Program-made: the position numbers and the translations under genes | The notes under the pieces: model-generated | Seen by the model: only the letters and a program-made list of their open reading frames with translations | Told to the model about the DNA's origin: nothing | Databases searched by the model: none | Shown here: piece after piece, positions 29,213-37,459 of the stretch | How the letters are laid out: each line of letters starts with the position of its first letter | Numbering within the stretch: the stretch's first letter is position 1 | Assembly: GCF_025919725.1 (NCBI RefSeq) | Contig: NZ_CP081495.1 | Location: forward strand, 1,674,001 to 1,738,000 | Length of the DNA stretch: 64,000 bases | Direction of reading: 5' to 3' | DNA from: Flavobacterium agricola | Lineage (GTDB): Bacteria; Bacteroidota; Bacteroidia; Flavobacteriales; Flavobacteriaceae

Positions 29213-29278
29213 TTATTTATTCTCATTCATGTTATCAATTTAATTTTGTTAACAAAAAATTAACTATAAATTAAAAAA

Positions 29279-29285
29279 CCGTAAC
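29279..29285 (+). promoter_or_regulatory. Single CCGTAAC heptamer
   Basis: An isolated copy (in AAAAAACCGTAACA context) of the heptamer that forms 23-bp-spaced pairs elsewhere in the window. No second copy 23 bp upstream and no TAnnTTTG box 27 bp downstream, so it may be non-functional or a half site. Confidence 0.35.
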
Positions 29286-29309
29286 ATATTAGATATAAAA
29301 CACTTAACT

Positions 29310-29580
29310 ATAAATTAAATTATAAACTTAATATTGAATGTGTTTAAGAAACGTATAAAAGACAACAAAAAAATGGAATTTATAAACAATCGAAGATGAT
29401 TAAAAATTATTGAAACAAGCAAAAATCCCTATACCAAACTATTTGAATTTGAAAATAAATTCAAACTAAAAAATCGCTTGGTACCCTTAATCAAACCTCG
29501 ATGCATTTAATAATCTCATTATTAATTTTTTTTAAATTCAGTCTTTTTAAAAAAAATCTCGAAAATTTCGAGATTTTTTT
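29310..29580 (+). ncRNA. Candidate non-coding transcript with nested stems and terminator
   Basis: The 519-bp gap between GLPGLI copy 1 and the cysteine peptide gene has no reading frame above about 10 codons, yet it ends in a strong terminator (29552-29580) that no gene needs. Between them lie a stem TACCAA (29432-29437) / TTGGTA (29478-29483) enclosing a stem TTTGAATTT (29442-29450) / AAATTCAAA (29457-29465). A CCGTAAC heptamer is at 29279. The 5' end is uncertain because no clear -7 box is seen. It could instead be a decayed gene. Confidence 0.3.
29552..29580 (+). terminator. Orphan rho-independent terminator
   Basis: A-run, stem AATCTCGAAA / TTTCGAGATT, T-run. No open reading frame precedes it within 370 bp on the plus strand, which suggests an untranslated transcript. 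Confidence 0.7.
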
Positions 29581-29593
29581 ATTAAAATAAAAA

Positions 29594-29623
29594 CCGCAAC
29601 AATTTTAACAAAAAAACCGTAAC
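29594..29623 (+). promoter_or_regulatory. Paired CCGCAAC/CCGTAAC direct repeat before the cysteine peptide operon
   Basis: CCGCAAC at 29594-29600 and CCGTAAC at 29617-29623, start-to-start 23 bp, the same spacing as the three pairs near the response regulator. Both are preceded by an A-run, with TTTTAACA between them as in the other pairs. A TA dinucleotide run follows at about 29626-29640; no clean TAnnTTTG box occurs 27 bp after the proximal heptamer (TATATTAG is at +19). Confidence 0.6.
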
Positions 29624-29695
29624 ATTATATATATATATATTAGTAAAACTAACTAAAAACGGGAAACAGCGGTTTAATTCTGAATTCAATAAATT

Positions 29696-29911
29696 ATGAA
29701 AAAAATATTTTTAAGCACAGCTTTTATGCTAATTAGCGGTTTTTCATTTGCAAACGAAATGAAAAATGAAGAAATAGTTGTAGATGCTTCAGAACAAGAT
29801 TACCATTGTATGTACTTGACTAATGGTTGCAATCAATTAGTTTTAGTATGTTGGCCTGATAGCAGACATCCAAGCACAGATGATTTTGCTGATCTAGACT
29901 GGTCATGCTAA
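29696..29911 (+). CDS. Short exported four-cysteine peptide
   Basis: 71 residues. Signal peptide of about 19 residues (MKKIFLSTAFMLISGFSFA) and an acidic mature part of about 52 residues with Cys at 38, 45, 52 and 71: the first three are exactly seven residues apart and the last is the C-terminal residue. No double-Gly leader, lipobox or type IX tail. No family recognised. The even number of Cys suggests two disulfides outside the cytoplasm, which is inference. It is followed by GLPGLI copy 2 (81 bp) and the outer-membrane barrel, and preceded by a 23-bp-spaced CCGTAAC pair, so it is probably the first gene of a regulated three-gene unit. Confidence 0.7.
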   Translation: MKKIFLSTAFMLISGFSFANEMKNEEIVVDASEQDYHCMYLTNGCNQLVLVCWPDSRHPSTDDFADLDWSC

Positions 29912-29992
29912 TAACAAATATGACATTGTTATAAACAATAATCTAACTTAAAAGCAAGAAACTTTTAGGTTAGATTATTTAATTTTAATCAA

Positions 29993-30808
29993 ATGAAAAA
30001 AAAAATCCTTTTATTACTAATGCTTGTTACTTATTGTCTACAAGCACAAACTAACGAATCTTTTACACGTTATACTTATGAGCTTACATATACCAAAAGA
30101 TTAGATAGCAAAACAAAGCAAACAAGTATTTGCTATTTAGATGTTTATAAAAACAAAAGTATTTTTGGAGATAAATATCTAATAGAATTCCAAAATATTT
30201 GGACAAAAAACGATACTCTAAAAGATCGAGATAAACGATACAACATATTAGCTGATGCAAAACAAAAGTATTCAGGTCAGGCTTTTTCATTCATTATAGA
30301 AAAAGAGAATAATAAATTCAAACAATACAACAAAATTTGGACCAATGCTTTTTATGTAATACAAAATGCTAATGAAATAATTTGGCACATTGAACCTCAA
30401 ACAATAAAATGGAATAACTATACCGTACAACAAGCAACTGCATTTTTTGAAGGTAGAAACTGGACCGTTTTATTTACTAAAGAAATTGCGCTTAATAACG
30501 GTCCGTATAAGTTTACAAACTTACCTGGTTTTGTTGTTAAAGCTTGGGACAGCGACTTACATTATACTTTTGAATTTATTAACAGTGAAAAAATAACGGA
30601 ACATTACAATTATTTAGCGAGAATAAATCAATATCAAGAAGTTACATTACCTCAATATCAAAAATTATTTAAAAACCATTACAACAAAACTTACAGAGCA
30701 TTTTGGGGAGAAAGCCAAACCAATGTAGAGCAAATGGCAATAGCATTTCCTTTAGATAAGAAAATAGGAGAAGTGGAAAACCCAATAGATTTAAGTTATA
30801 AACAATAA
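29993..30808 (+). CDS. GLPGLI family exported protein (copy 2)
   Basis: 271 residues. Signal peptide MKKKILLLLMLVTYCLQAQ. It carries NNGPYKFTNLPGFVVKAWDS (about 165-184), preceded by EIIWHIEPQTIKWNNY and GRNWTVLFTKEI, aligning with copies 1 and 3. More diverged than those two: the C-terminus NPIDLSYKQ is shorter. Seven bp before the barrel gene, hence an operon pair. GLPGLI proteins have no known biochemical role; the pairing suggests a periplasmic partner of the barrel. Confidence 0.85.
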   Translation: MKKKILLLLMLVTYCLQAQTNESFTRYTYELTYTKRLDSKTKQTSICYLDVYKNKSIFGDKYLIEFQNIWTKNDTLKDRDKRYNILADAKQKYSGQAFSFIIEKENNKFKQYNKIWTNAFYVIQNANEIIWHIEPQTIKWNNYTVQQATAFFEGRNWTVLFTKEIALNNGPYKFTNLPGFVVKAWDSDLHYTFEFINSEKITEHYNYLARINQYQEVTLPQYQKLFKNHYNKTYRAFWGESQTNVEQMAIAFPLDKKIGEVENPIDLSYKQ

Positions 30809-30815
30809 ATTATAC

Positions 30816-33449
30816 ATGAAATACTTATCTTTTTTTCTGTTTTTTAGCATGAGTATTTTAAAGGCTCAAAACAGTTTTAGCGGTAAAGTTATACACACAG
30901 ATTCAGAATCTATAATAGATCATGCTATTGTTTCTATAAACCACCCTGAAAATCAAGCTGTTTTGTCTTATACATTAGTGAATGAAAAAGGGGAGTTTAA
31001 AATTACAGTAAACTCCGACTTACCCGAATTGCTATTAGAAGTTACAGCAATGAATTTCGAAAAGTTTTCTGTTTTAATACCAAACCAAAGTCAAAACAAA
31101 ATTATTGCGCTTAATCCACAAGAAACAATTTTAGAAGAAATTATAATTAAACCCACTTTAATTACTCAAAGAGGAGATACTATAAGTTATGATTTAAACA
31201 AGTTTGCAACAAAAAATGATCGTGTTTTAGAAGATGTTTTAAAACGAATTCCCGGCATTGAGGTTGAGGCAGGAGGTAAAATAAAATATCAGGGCCAAGC
31301 TATAAACAAGTTTTATGTTGAAGGCATGGATTTGATGCAAGGTCGCTATGCTTCTATTACTCAAGCTATGCCCAATGTACATGTTAGTAAATTAGAAGTT
31401 TTAGAAAACCATCAACCAATAAAAATGCTAGACGGCAAAGTTGTATCAGACAGCCCAGCTATAAACATAAAACTTAAAAGAAACATTAGTGTTAGCGGAA
31501 GTGCTAAAATAGGACTGGGATGTACTCCGTTTATAGGCCAAGCAAACATAACACCGATGTTCTTCAATAAAAACATTCAGTTTTTGGCAAATTATGATGC
31601 AAATAATGTAGGTAAGGATGTGAGCGGAAAATTAACAAACTTAACAAGTTTTGGAAGGTTTGAGAACTATAACTTTAGCTCTCAAGTTACAAACTTACTT
31701 CAAATATCTGATATCGGTTTACCCACTATTAATAAAGAACGCTATAATTTTAATAAAACACACTTAGCATCTATTAATACTTTATTTAAGCTAAACAAAA
31801 CTTTAGACTTAAACACGAGCTTATTTTATTACAACAACGAGTTTGATAGTAATGGAAAACAAGTAACTCAAATCAAAGATCTAGAAAACAACAACGTAAT
31901 TGAATATTATAAAATAAGCGAAGCTGCCTTGTTTAACGAAAACATGAAAGCTGTTTTTACTTTTACAAATAATACCGAAACAAATTTTTTAAAAAACATA
32001 GTAACTATTGATATACAAAAAAATAAAAACAGGAATAATTTAGAATTAAACAATAATCCTATACTACAAAATGTAGTATCACCGAATTATGCAATTCAAA
32101 ATTCATTAAGCACCTTAATCCCGTTTAGAAAAAAACTATTTATAAACTTAAAATCTATTTTAGATTTTACTAATGATAAACAAACGTATCAAGTTTCACC
32201 AACCCAACATTTGTTTTTACCAGATTCGCAGTTGTATCAAAACAACAAGTTATTTCAACATTACTTAAACACACATTTTTATACTCAAAACTCAGTCTCA
32301 ATATCTTTTGCTTACAAAAATTGGAGAATTACTCCACAATATGAAATAGAACTAACCAATAAAAAATTAAATACAAATTTATCTGGAGATCAGAATACTC
32401 ATCCTGTATTTGTAAATAACTTAAACTACAGTTTTTTAAAAAACAACTTTAATATCTTATTGAATTATAAAAAAGATAAGTTTAATGTTTCGGTTACATT
32501 ACCAATAATTTTAAATAGCATTCAATTAAACAATCAAGAAAATTTTAATAATCTGAACAGAAATAGTTTTGTATTTAATCCTACTATTCATGCTAACTAT
32601 GAGATAAATTCAAGAGTAAAAATTAGAGGTGGAGGTAAATATACAAATACTTTCACCCCTTTAAGCCAACTATATTCAAACTACATTTTTAGTGGCTTAA
32701 ACTTTACTACATACAACAATACAATACAAAAAAGTGGTTTTTATAGTACAAATATTGCTGCTGAATATAAAAACCCTTTCAACAATATATTTAGCAACTT
32801 TGGGGTAAATTATAACTTTGGACAAAACGCAGTCCTTCTTAGTACATTTATAAGTGAAAATGGGCAACAAGTAATTGAAGCTATTGACAGAAAAAATAAA
32901 AACAAGAATAAAAATGCTTGGATTTCTTTAGGTAAATATTTCACAGATTTGTCAACAAATTTAAAAGGCGATGCAAAGTTTATGCAAACGGAAAGTGAAG
33001 TGTTAATCAATAGTTTATTAAGTGATGTTAATATTTCTAGTCAAACGTATTCTATTCAGTTATCAAACGCTACTTTAAATTGGATGGGAGTAGTTTACAC
33101 GTATAATTATACAAAACAAGAACGAAAACAATTAAGTAATGTAACCAATACTTATAATTCAGGTCATTTATTAAAAACAGAATTATTTTTAATAAAAAAC
33201 CAAAGTATTTCTTGGCAAATAGATTACCAGGAAAGTAAATTTAATAAACAAACATTTGTAAACAAATTTATGGATTTGAAGTATCGTTATAAATGGACAC
33301 AGAAACGCATTGATTTTGACATAGACTGGACTAATATTTTAAATACGAAATTATACGAACAAGTAGTAATTAACAACATTCAAACTACTGGAACAAGCTA
33401 TAGAATAAGACCATCGCAAATTTTAGCTTCCATCCGTTTTAATTTTTAA
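30816..33449 (+). CDS. Outer-membrane beta-barrel protein with CarboxypepD_reg-like and plug-like domains
   Basis: 877 residues. Signal peptide MKYLSFFLFFSMSILKAQ; a carboxypeptidase-regulatory-like beta-sandwich at about 19-105 (FSGKVIHTDSESIIDHAIVS to IIALNPQE); a plug-like segment at about 120-220 (DTISYDLNKFATKNDRVLEDVLKRIPGIEVE, INKFYVEGMDL); then a long Asn-rich barrel ending in SIRFNF with terminal Phe. This is the OMP_b-brl type related to TonB-dependent receptors; an obvious TonB box is not seen. Operon with GLPGLI copy 2 and probably the cysteine peptide. Substrate unknown; a related barrel lies at 38123. Confidence 0.85.
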   Translation: MKYLSFFLFFSMSILKAQNSFSGKVIHTDSESIIDHAIVSINHPENQAVLSYTLVNEKGEFKITVNSDLPELLLEVTAMNFEKFSVLIPNQSQNKIIALNPQETILEEIIIKPTLITQRGDTISYDLNKFATKNDRVLEDVLKRIPGIEVEAGGKIKYQGQAINKFYVEGMDLMQGRYASITQAMPNVHVSKLEVLENHQPIKMLDGKVVSDSPAINIKLKRNISVSGSAKIGLGCTPFIGQANITPMFFNKNIQFLANYDANNVGKDVSGKLTNLTSFGRFENYNFSSQVTNLLQISDIGLPTINKERYNFNKTHLASINTLFKLNKTLDLNTSLFYYNNEFDSNGKQVTQIKDLENNNVIEYYKISEAALFNENMKAVFTFTNNTETNFLKNIVTIDIQKNKNRNNLELNNNPILQNVVSPNYAIQNSLSTLIPFRKKLFINLKSILDFTNDKQTYQVSPTQHLFLPDSQLYQNNKLFQHYLNTHFYTQNSVSISFAYKNWRITPQYEIELTNKKLNTNLSGDQNTHPVFVNNLNYSFLKNNFNILLNYKKDKFNVSVTLPIILNSIQLNNQENFNNLNRNSFVFNPTIHANYEINSRVKIRGGGKYTNTFTPLSQLYSNYIFSGLNFTTYNNTIQKSGFYSTNIAAEYKNPFNNIFSNFGVNYNFGQNAVLLSTFISENGQQVIEAIDRKNKNKNKNAWISLGKYFTDLSTNLKGDAKFMQTESEVLINSLLSDVNISSQTYSIQLSNATLNWMGVVYTYNYTKQERKQLSNVTNTYNSGHLLKTELFLIKNQSISWQIDYQESKFNKQTFVNKFMDLKYRYKWTQKRIDFDIDWTNILNTKLYEQVVINNIQTTGTSYRIRPSQILASIRFNF

Positions 33450-33595
33450 ATCGTTTACTTAAATGTTAATTTTTTAAGTTTTAACAGTATTATTTAAAAA
33501 ATTCAGTTAAATGTATCTTAAAAAAGCATATATTTATATCACTCAAAAAAAACACGCAACACAAACAGAATCAAGATGATATAAATATTCTTACT

Positions 33596-34396
33596 ATGAA
33601 ACTCCCCCATTTTCTCGTTATAATACTATGCAGCCTGGCCGGATATGCCCAACCGCCAAGTGCCAAAATTAGATATGAATATTATTTAACCATGGTAAAT
33701 GATACAAATCCGGATTTGTCAAGCAAGGTTGAAATGGTTTTGGACGTTGCTCCAGACACCACTTTTTTTGCTGAAAAAAACTTCATTAATTTTCAGAATG
33801 ACGTACATACCGCTTATCAATCTACCGATAGAAAAACATACATTAAGCTTTTACAACAAGCCAATCAAAAAAATAACCAATCACATTACTTACTAATAAA
33901 ATCGACCGATAACGAAAATATTACGTACGAAAAGTTTAAACAACAAAAGTTTTACATTAATGAAACGCGTAAAAATTTAGTTTGGGATATTGATTCAACT
34001 GAATTTACTTGGAACAACTTTACCGTTAAAAAAGCAACAGCAGTTTGTGACGGACGTTTGTGGACCGTATATTTTACAGAAGATATTGCAACCCAATCGG
34101 GGCCTTATAAATTAAACAACTTACCTGGATTTGTGGTAAAAGCATGGGACAAACACAATCATTTTATTTTTGAATATGTAAAAAGCGAAAATTTGATTCA
34201 TACTCCTGTTTACATTCATAAACCTGAAAGTTATGCCGAATTATCGGTGCATGAAAAAAAGGTCTTAAAAGAAGTTTTTTATCCGCATTTGGCATCTAAT
34301 AAAAATGATGAAACCCGAGCAACTTTAGATAAATTGAGAGATATAGAAAACCCAATTGATTTGAGCTTTATAGAAAAAACGACCATAATGCATTAA
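33596..34396 (+). CDS. GLPGLI family exported protein (copy 3)
   Basis: 266 residues. Signal peptide of about 18 residues ending in GYAQ. Close to copy 1: FFAEKNF, KFYINETRKNLVWDIDS, GRLWTVYFTEDI, SGPYKLNNLPGFVVKAWDK and the end NPIDLSFIEK. The similarity over the full length indicates recent duplication of copies 1 and 3, with copy 2 and its barrel between them. It is 146 bp after the barrel stop and has its own terminator, so it may be transcribed separately. Function unknown. Confidence 0.85.
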   Translation: MKLPHFLVIILCSLAGYAQPPSAKIRYEYYLTMVNDTNPDLSSKVEMVLDVAPDTTFFAEKNFINFQNDVHTAYQSTDRKTYIKLLQQANQKNNQSHYLLIKSTDNENITYEKFKQQKFYINETRKNLVWDIDSTEFTWNNFTVKKATAVCDGRLWTVYFTEDIATQSGPYKLNNLPGFVVKAWDKHNHFIFEYVKSENLIHTPVYIHKPESYAELSVHEKKVLKEVFYPHLASNKNDETRATLDKLRDIENPIDLSFIEKTTIMH

Positions 34397-34426
34397 AAAA
34401 CGCCAACTTTAAAGTTGGCGTTTTTT
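34395..34426. terminator. Bidirectional terminator between GLPGLI copy 3 and the aminopeptidase gene
   Basis: Stem AAAAAACGCCAACTTT / AAAGTTGGCGTTTTTT, almost loop-less, between convergent genes. Confidence 0.85.
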
Positions 34427-34430
34427 AAAT

Positions 34431-36209
34431 TTATATAGCTAATGTTTTTGAACGTAACCAGGTTGCATCTTCATCAGATAATCTTGTAGAAAGCACGTTG
34501 TATACGTTTTGGTTGTATTCATTCAACCAATTAATTTGATCATCGCTTAGTAATGATTTTTCAACCAAAGCTGTATCAATATAACATAAGGTTAAAGTTT
34601 CAAAATCCATAAAATCACCGAATTGATTGCTAACTAAATCACGAGAAACAACTAAGTTTTCGATACGAATTCCGTGTTTACCTTCACGATATAATCCAGG
34701 TTCAATAGAAGTTATCATACCGGTTAAAATTGGAATATCAGTTGCTGTACCGTTAAATACATGCGGACCTTCGTGCACGTTTAAAAAGAAACCAACGCCG
34801 TGCCCAGTTCCGTGTCCGTAATTTCGTAATGAAGCTAACAAAGGCTGACGTGTTAAAGCATCAATTTGATATCCGCGTGTACCTTTGGTATAAATAGCAC
34901 GAGAACCTTCTATTAAACCTTTTAAAACATAGGTATAATCTTCTTTCTCTTCGGCTGTTATTTCACCTAACGAAATAACACGAGTAATATCTGTAGTTCC
35001 GGTTAAATATTGTCCGCCAGAATCTACTAATAATAATCCTTTTGGTTCTAATTTGTAATTTGAATCTTCTTCTGCTTTATAATGCGGTAAAGCTCCGTGA
35101 TCTTTATAACCAGCAATGGTATCAAAAGAAATATCTTTAAAACCAGGTTGTGCAGCACGTAAACTTTGTAATTTTTCTGCAATAGAAATTTCTGACAATT
35201 CGCCAGATGCAACATTTTCTTCAACCCATTTAAAAAACTGCGTCATAGCAACGCCGTCGTTTATCATAGCTTGACGCGTATGTGCCAATTCAACTTCGTT
35301 TTTAACAGCTTTTAATAAGTTTGAAGGATTTAATGCTTCAATAATTTCGACTTGTTCCGGAATTGAATCGTAAATAGCAAAACAAGTACGTTTTGGATCG
35401 ATTAAAATACGATCGTTACTTGTTAAGTTTTTTAAATCGGCATAAACCGAATTATATGGTTTAATGGTAACACCAAATTGTTCTAAAGTTTTTTGGCTTT
35501 GAATATCTAACTTGTTCTCGGCAATGTAAAAGTTTACCGCTTTTTCTGTTACCAAAACAAAACCTAAAACAACCGGATTAGAATTTACATCGGTACCACG
35601 AACGTTTAAAAACCAAGCTAAATCGTCTAAAGATGAAATTAGATGCGTGTTGCAACGTTGCTTTTTCATTTCAGCACGTACCTCAGCAATTTTTGTTGCG
35701 GTATCTTTTCCAATAATTTTTTCGTCTAAAACATAAGCAGGATTAGTTGGTAAGGTTGGGCGCCCTTCCCAAATTGGAGCTAATAAATCTTCGTGCCCAT
35801 TAATTTCAAAACCTAAAGGTTGTAACGTGCTTTTTACAGCATTTGCAACTTGTAATGAAGCTAAGTTTCCGTCAAAAGCTACGGTAGCTGGTACAGTAAA
35901 TTGCTCGCTAATCCAAGTAATATATTCGGGTGCATGTTGCACTTTTAATTTTACCAACTCAAAACCAGAACCTGCTAATTGCTGATTTGCTTGCACAAAA
36001 TAGCGAGAATCGGTCCATAAACCGGCAAAGTTTTGGGTAATAACTAAAGTTCCGGCTGAACCGGTAAACCCAGAAACCCAAGCAATACAGCGGTAATGTT
36101 CTGGCAAATATTCGCTAATATGCGGATCTGAAGATGGAATGATGTAGGCATCAATCTTTTTAGTTTGCATTAACTGGCGAATAGCAGCCAACTTTTCTAT
36201 ATGTTTCAT
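34431..36209 (-). CDS. Xaa-Pro aminopeptidase (aminopeptidase P family, M24B)
   Basis: 592 residues, the three-domain long form of cytosolic aminopeptidase P. Two creatinase-like N-terminal domains (start AAIRQLMQTKKIDAYIIPSSDPHISEY) precede an M24 catalytic domain with the dinuclear metal ligands: LLVDSGGQYLTGTTDITRV (two Asp), GTGHGVGFFLNVHEGPH (His), SIEPGLYREGKHGIRIEN (two Glu). A C-terminal extension with LNEYNQNVYNVLS matches the PepP C-terminal family segment. It removes N-terminal residues that precede proline. Single gene. Confidence 0.93.
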   Translation of the reverse strand: MKHIEKLAAIRQLMQTKKIDAYIIPSSDPHISEYLPEHYRCIAWVSGFTGSAGTLVITQNFAGLWTDSRYFVQANQQLAGSGFELVKLKVQHAPEYITWISEQFTVPATVAFDGNLASLQVANAVKSTLQPLGFEINGHEDLLAPIWEGRPTLPTNPAYVLDEKIIGKDTATKIAEVRAEMKKQRCNTHLISSLDDLAWFLNVRGTDVNSNPVVLGFVLVTEKAVNFYIAENKLDIQSQKTLEQFGVTIKPYNSVYADLKNLTSNDRILIDPKRTCFAIYDSIPEQVEIIEALNPSNLLKAVKNEVELAHTRQAMINDGVAMTQFFKWVEENVASGELSEISIAEKLQSLRAAQPGFKDISFDTIAGYKDHGALPHYKAEEDSNYKLEPKGLLLVDSGGQYLTGTTDITRVISLGEITAEEKEDYTYVLKGLIEGSRAIYTKGTRGYQIDALTRQPLLASLRNYGHGTGHGVGFFLNVHEGPHVFNGTATDIPILTGMITSIEPGLYREGKHGIRIENLVVSRDLVSNQFGDFMDFETLTLCYIDTALVEKSLLSDDQINWLNEYNQNVYNVLSTRLSDEDATWLRSKTLAI

Positions 36210-36287
36210 TTTTTGGATACATTTATTTAGGGCAATTTACAAAATTTTATTATGGCAAAAACGTATATTTTGTATTTATGTACGTTA

Positions 36288-36392
36288 AATGTTGCGCAGC
36301 TGCGTTAGGGATTGGAGCGTTTGTTTGAGCTCGTTGCGCATAAAATGCAGCAACAGCGAGTGCGAAAAGCCCGACCGCAGGGAACGCCCAAA
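36288..36392. repeat. GC-rich intergenic element, probable dispersed repeat
   Basis: In a gene-free stretch (36210-36502) the composition jumps from about one-third to over half G+C. It contains the palindrome CGCAGCTGCG near 36295-36304, TTAGGGATTGGAGCG at 36305-36319, an inverted pair GTTGC / GCAAC around 36333-36354, and GCGAAAAGCCCGACC at 36362-36376. Segments like TAGGGATTG and AAGCCCGAC recur between genes of many Flavobacterium genomes as I recall them. It contains no credible gene; function unknown. Confidence 0.4.
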
Positions 36393-36502
36393 TAAAAACA
36401 GCTTTTTAGGCACATTTTGCTTTAATTTTAGGCACGGCTGGTTGTTATTTTGTAACTTATACCTGTAAATTTGTAATTTATTTATGCTTTTAGTTTTATA
36501 AG

Positions 36503-37453
36503 ATGAAGTGGAGTACCGAAGTTGGTTTGGTTGATTTGCCTGAAAAAATAACATACGATTCGCAATTGCTGGCATTGGGTTCGTGCTTTGCGGTAAATAT
36601 GGCTGATGCGTTTAAAAATTATCAGTTTAGAAATGTGATAAATCCGTTTGGCATTTTATTTCATCCGGTGGCGCTAGGTAATTTGTTTGAATTTGCTGCT
36701 CAGAATAAAGTTTTTGAACCGGATTCTGTTTTTTGCAATCAGGATGTTTGGAGTTGTTTTGATGCGCATTCGGATTTAAATGCGCTAGATGAATTAGATA
36801 TTTTGCTGGCTTTAAACCAAAAATTGCAACTTTTTAAACAAACGCTTCAATCGGCTAGCCATGTTATTATAACATTAGGTACAGCTTGGGTTTACCGACA
36901 TATTGAATCGGGAAAGTTGGTTGCGAATTGCCATAAATTACCACAGAAATTATTTGTAAAAGAACTTTTAACAGCGGATGAAATCACCAAAAGTTTGCAA
37001 CGCATGCAGGAATTGGCGTTACAAATAAACCCGAAAGTTCAGTTTATTTTTACCATTTCGCCAGTGCGCCATATTAAAGATGGCGTGGTAGAAAACCAAC
37101 GCAGTAAATCGAACTTATTTGTTGGTTTGCATCAATTTTTAGATCTAAACAAAAAAGCATATTATTTTCCGACATACGAAATTATGATGGATGAATTGCG
37201 TGATTATCGTTTTTACGGGCGTGATTTGTTGCATCCTAACGAAATGGCAATTACTTATATTTGGGAAAAGTTTAAAAAACATTGTATTGCAGAAACGGCA
37301 TACCCAACCATGCAGTTGGTTGACGAGGTGCAAAAAGGTTTAGCACACCGCCCATTTAATCCGCATTCGGAGCAACATGAATTGTTTTTAAATAAATTGG
37401 CCCAAAAATTGGATGTACTTTTAGAGCAATATCCGTTTATGAACTTTAGATAA
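36503..37453 (+). CDS. GSCFA domain protein
   Basis: 316 residues. The name-giving motif LGSCFAVNMADAF is at about residues 26-38 with the conserved Ser/Cys pair; the rest matches the family: NPFGILFHPVALGNL, ITLGTAWVYRH, FTISPVRHIKDG, and FYGRDLLHPNEMAITYIWEKF, reminiscent of an SGNH-hydrolase-like catalytic Asp/His arrangement (DLLHP). No signal peptide. The biochemical role is unknown; an SGNH-type esterase or acyltransferase relation is inference. It ends 6 bp before the DUF4230 gene, so the two form an operon. Confidence 0.88.
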   Translation: MKWSTEVGLVDLPEKITYDSQLLALGSCFAVNMADAFKNYQFRNVINPFGILFHPVALGNLFEFAAQNKVFEPDSVFCNQDVWSCFDAHSDLNALDELDILLALNQKLQLFKQTLQSASHVIITLGTAWVYRHIESGKLVANCHKLPQKLFVKELLTADEITKSLQRMQELALQINPKVQFIFTISPVRHIKDGVVENQRSKSNLFVGLHQFLDLNKKAYYFPTYEIMMDELRDYRFYGRDLLHPNEMAITYIWEKFKKHCIAETAYPTMQLVDEVQKGLAHRPFNPHSEQHELFLNKLAQKLDVLLEQYPFMNFR

Positions 37454-37459
37454 TTGATT

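Noticed and set aside
37454..37459. Longer DUF4230 start at TTG 37454
   Set aside because: The ATG two codons later gives the same signal helix and a more usual start.
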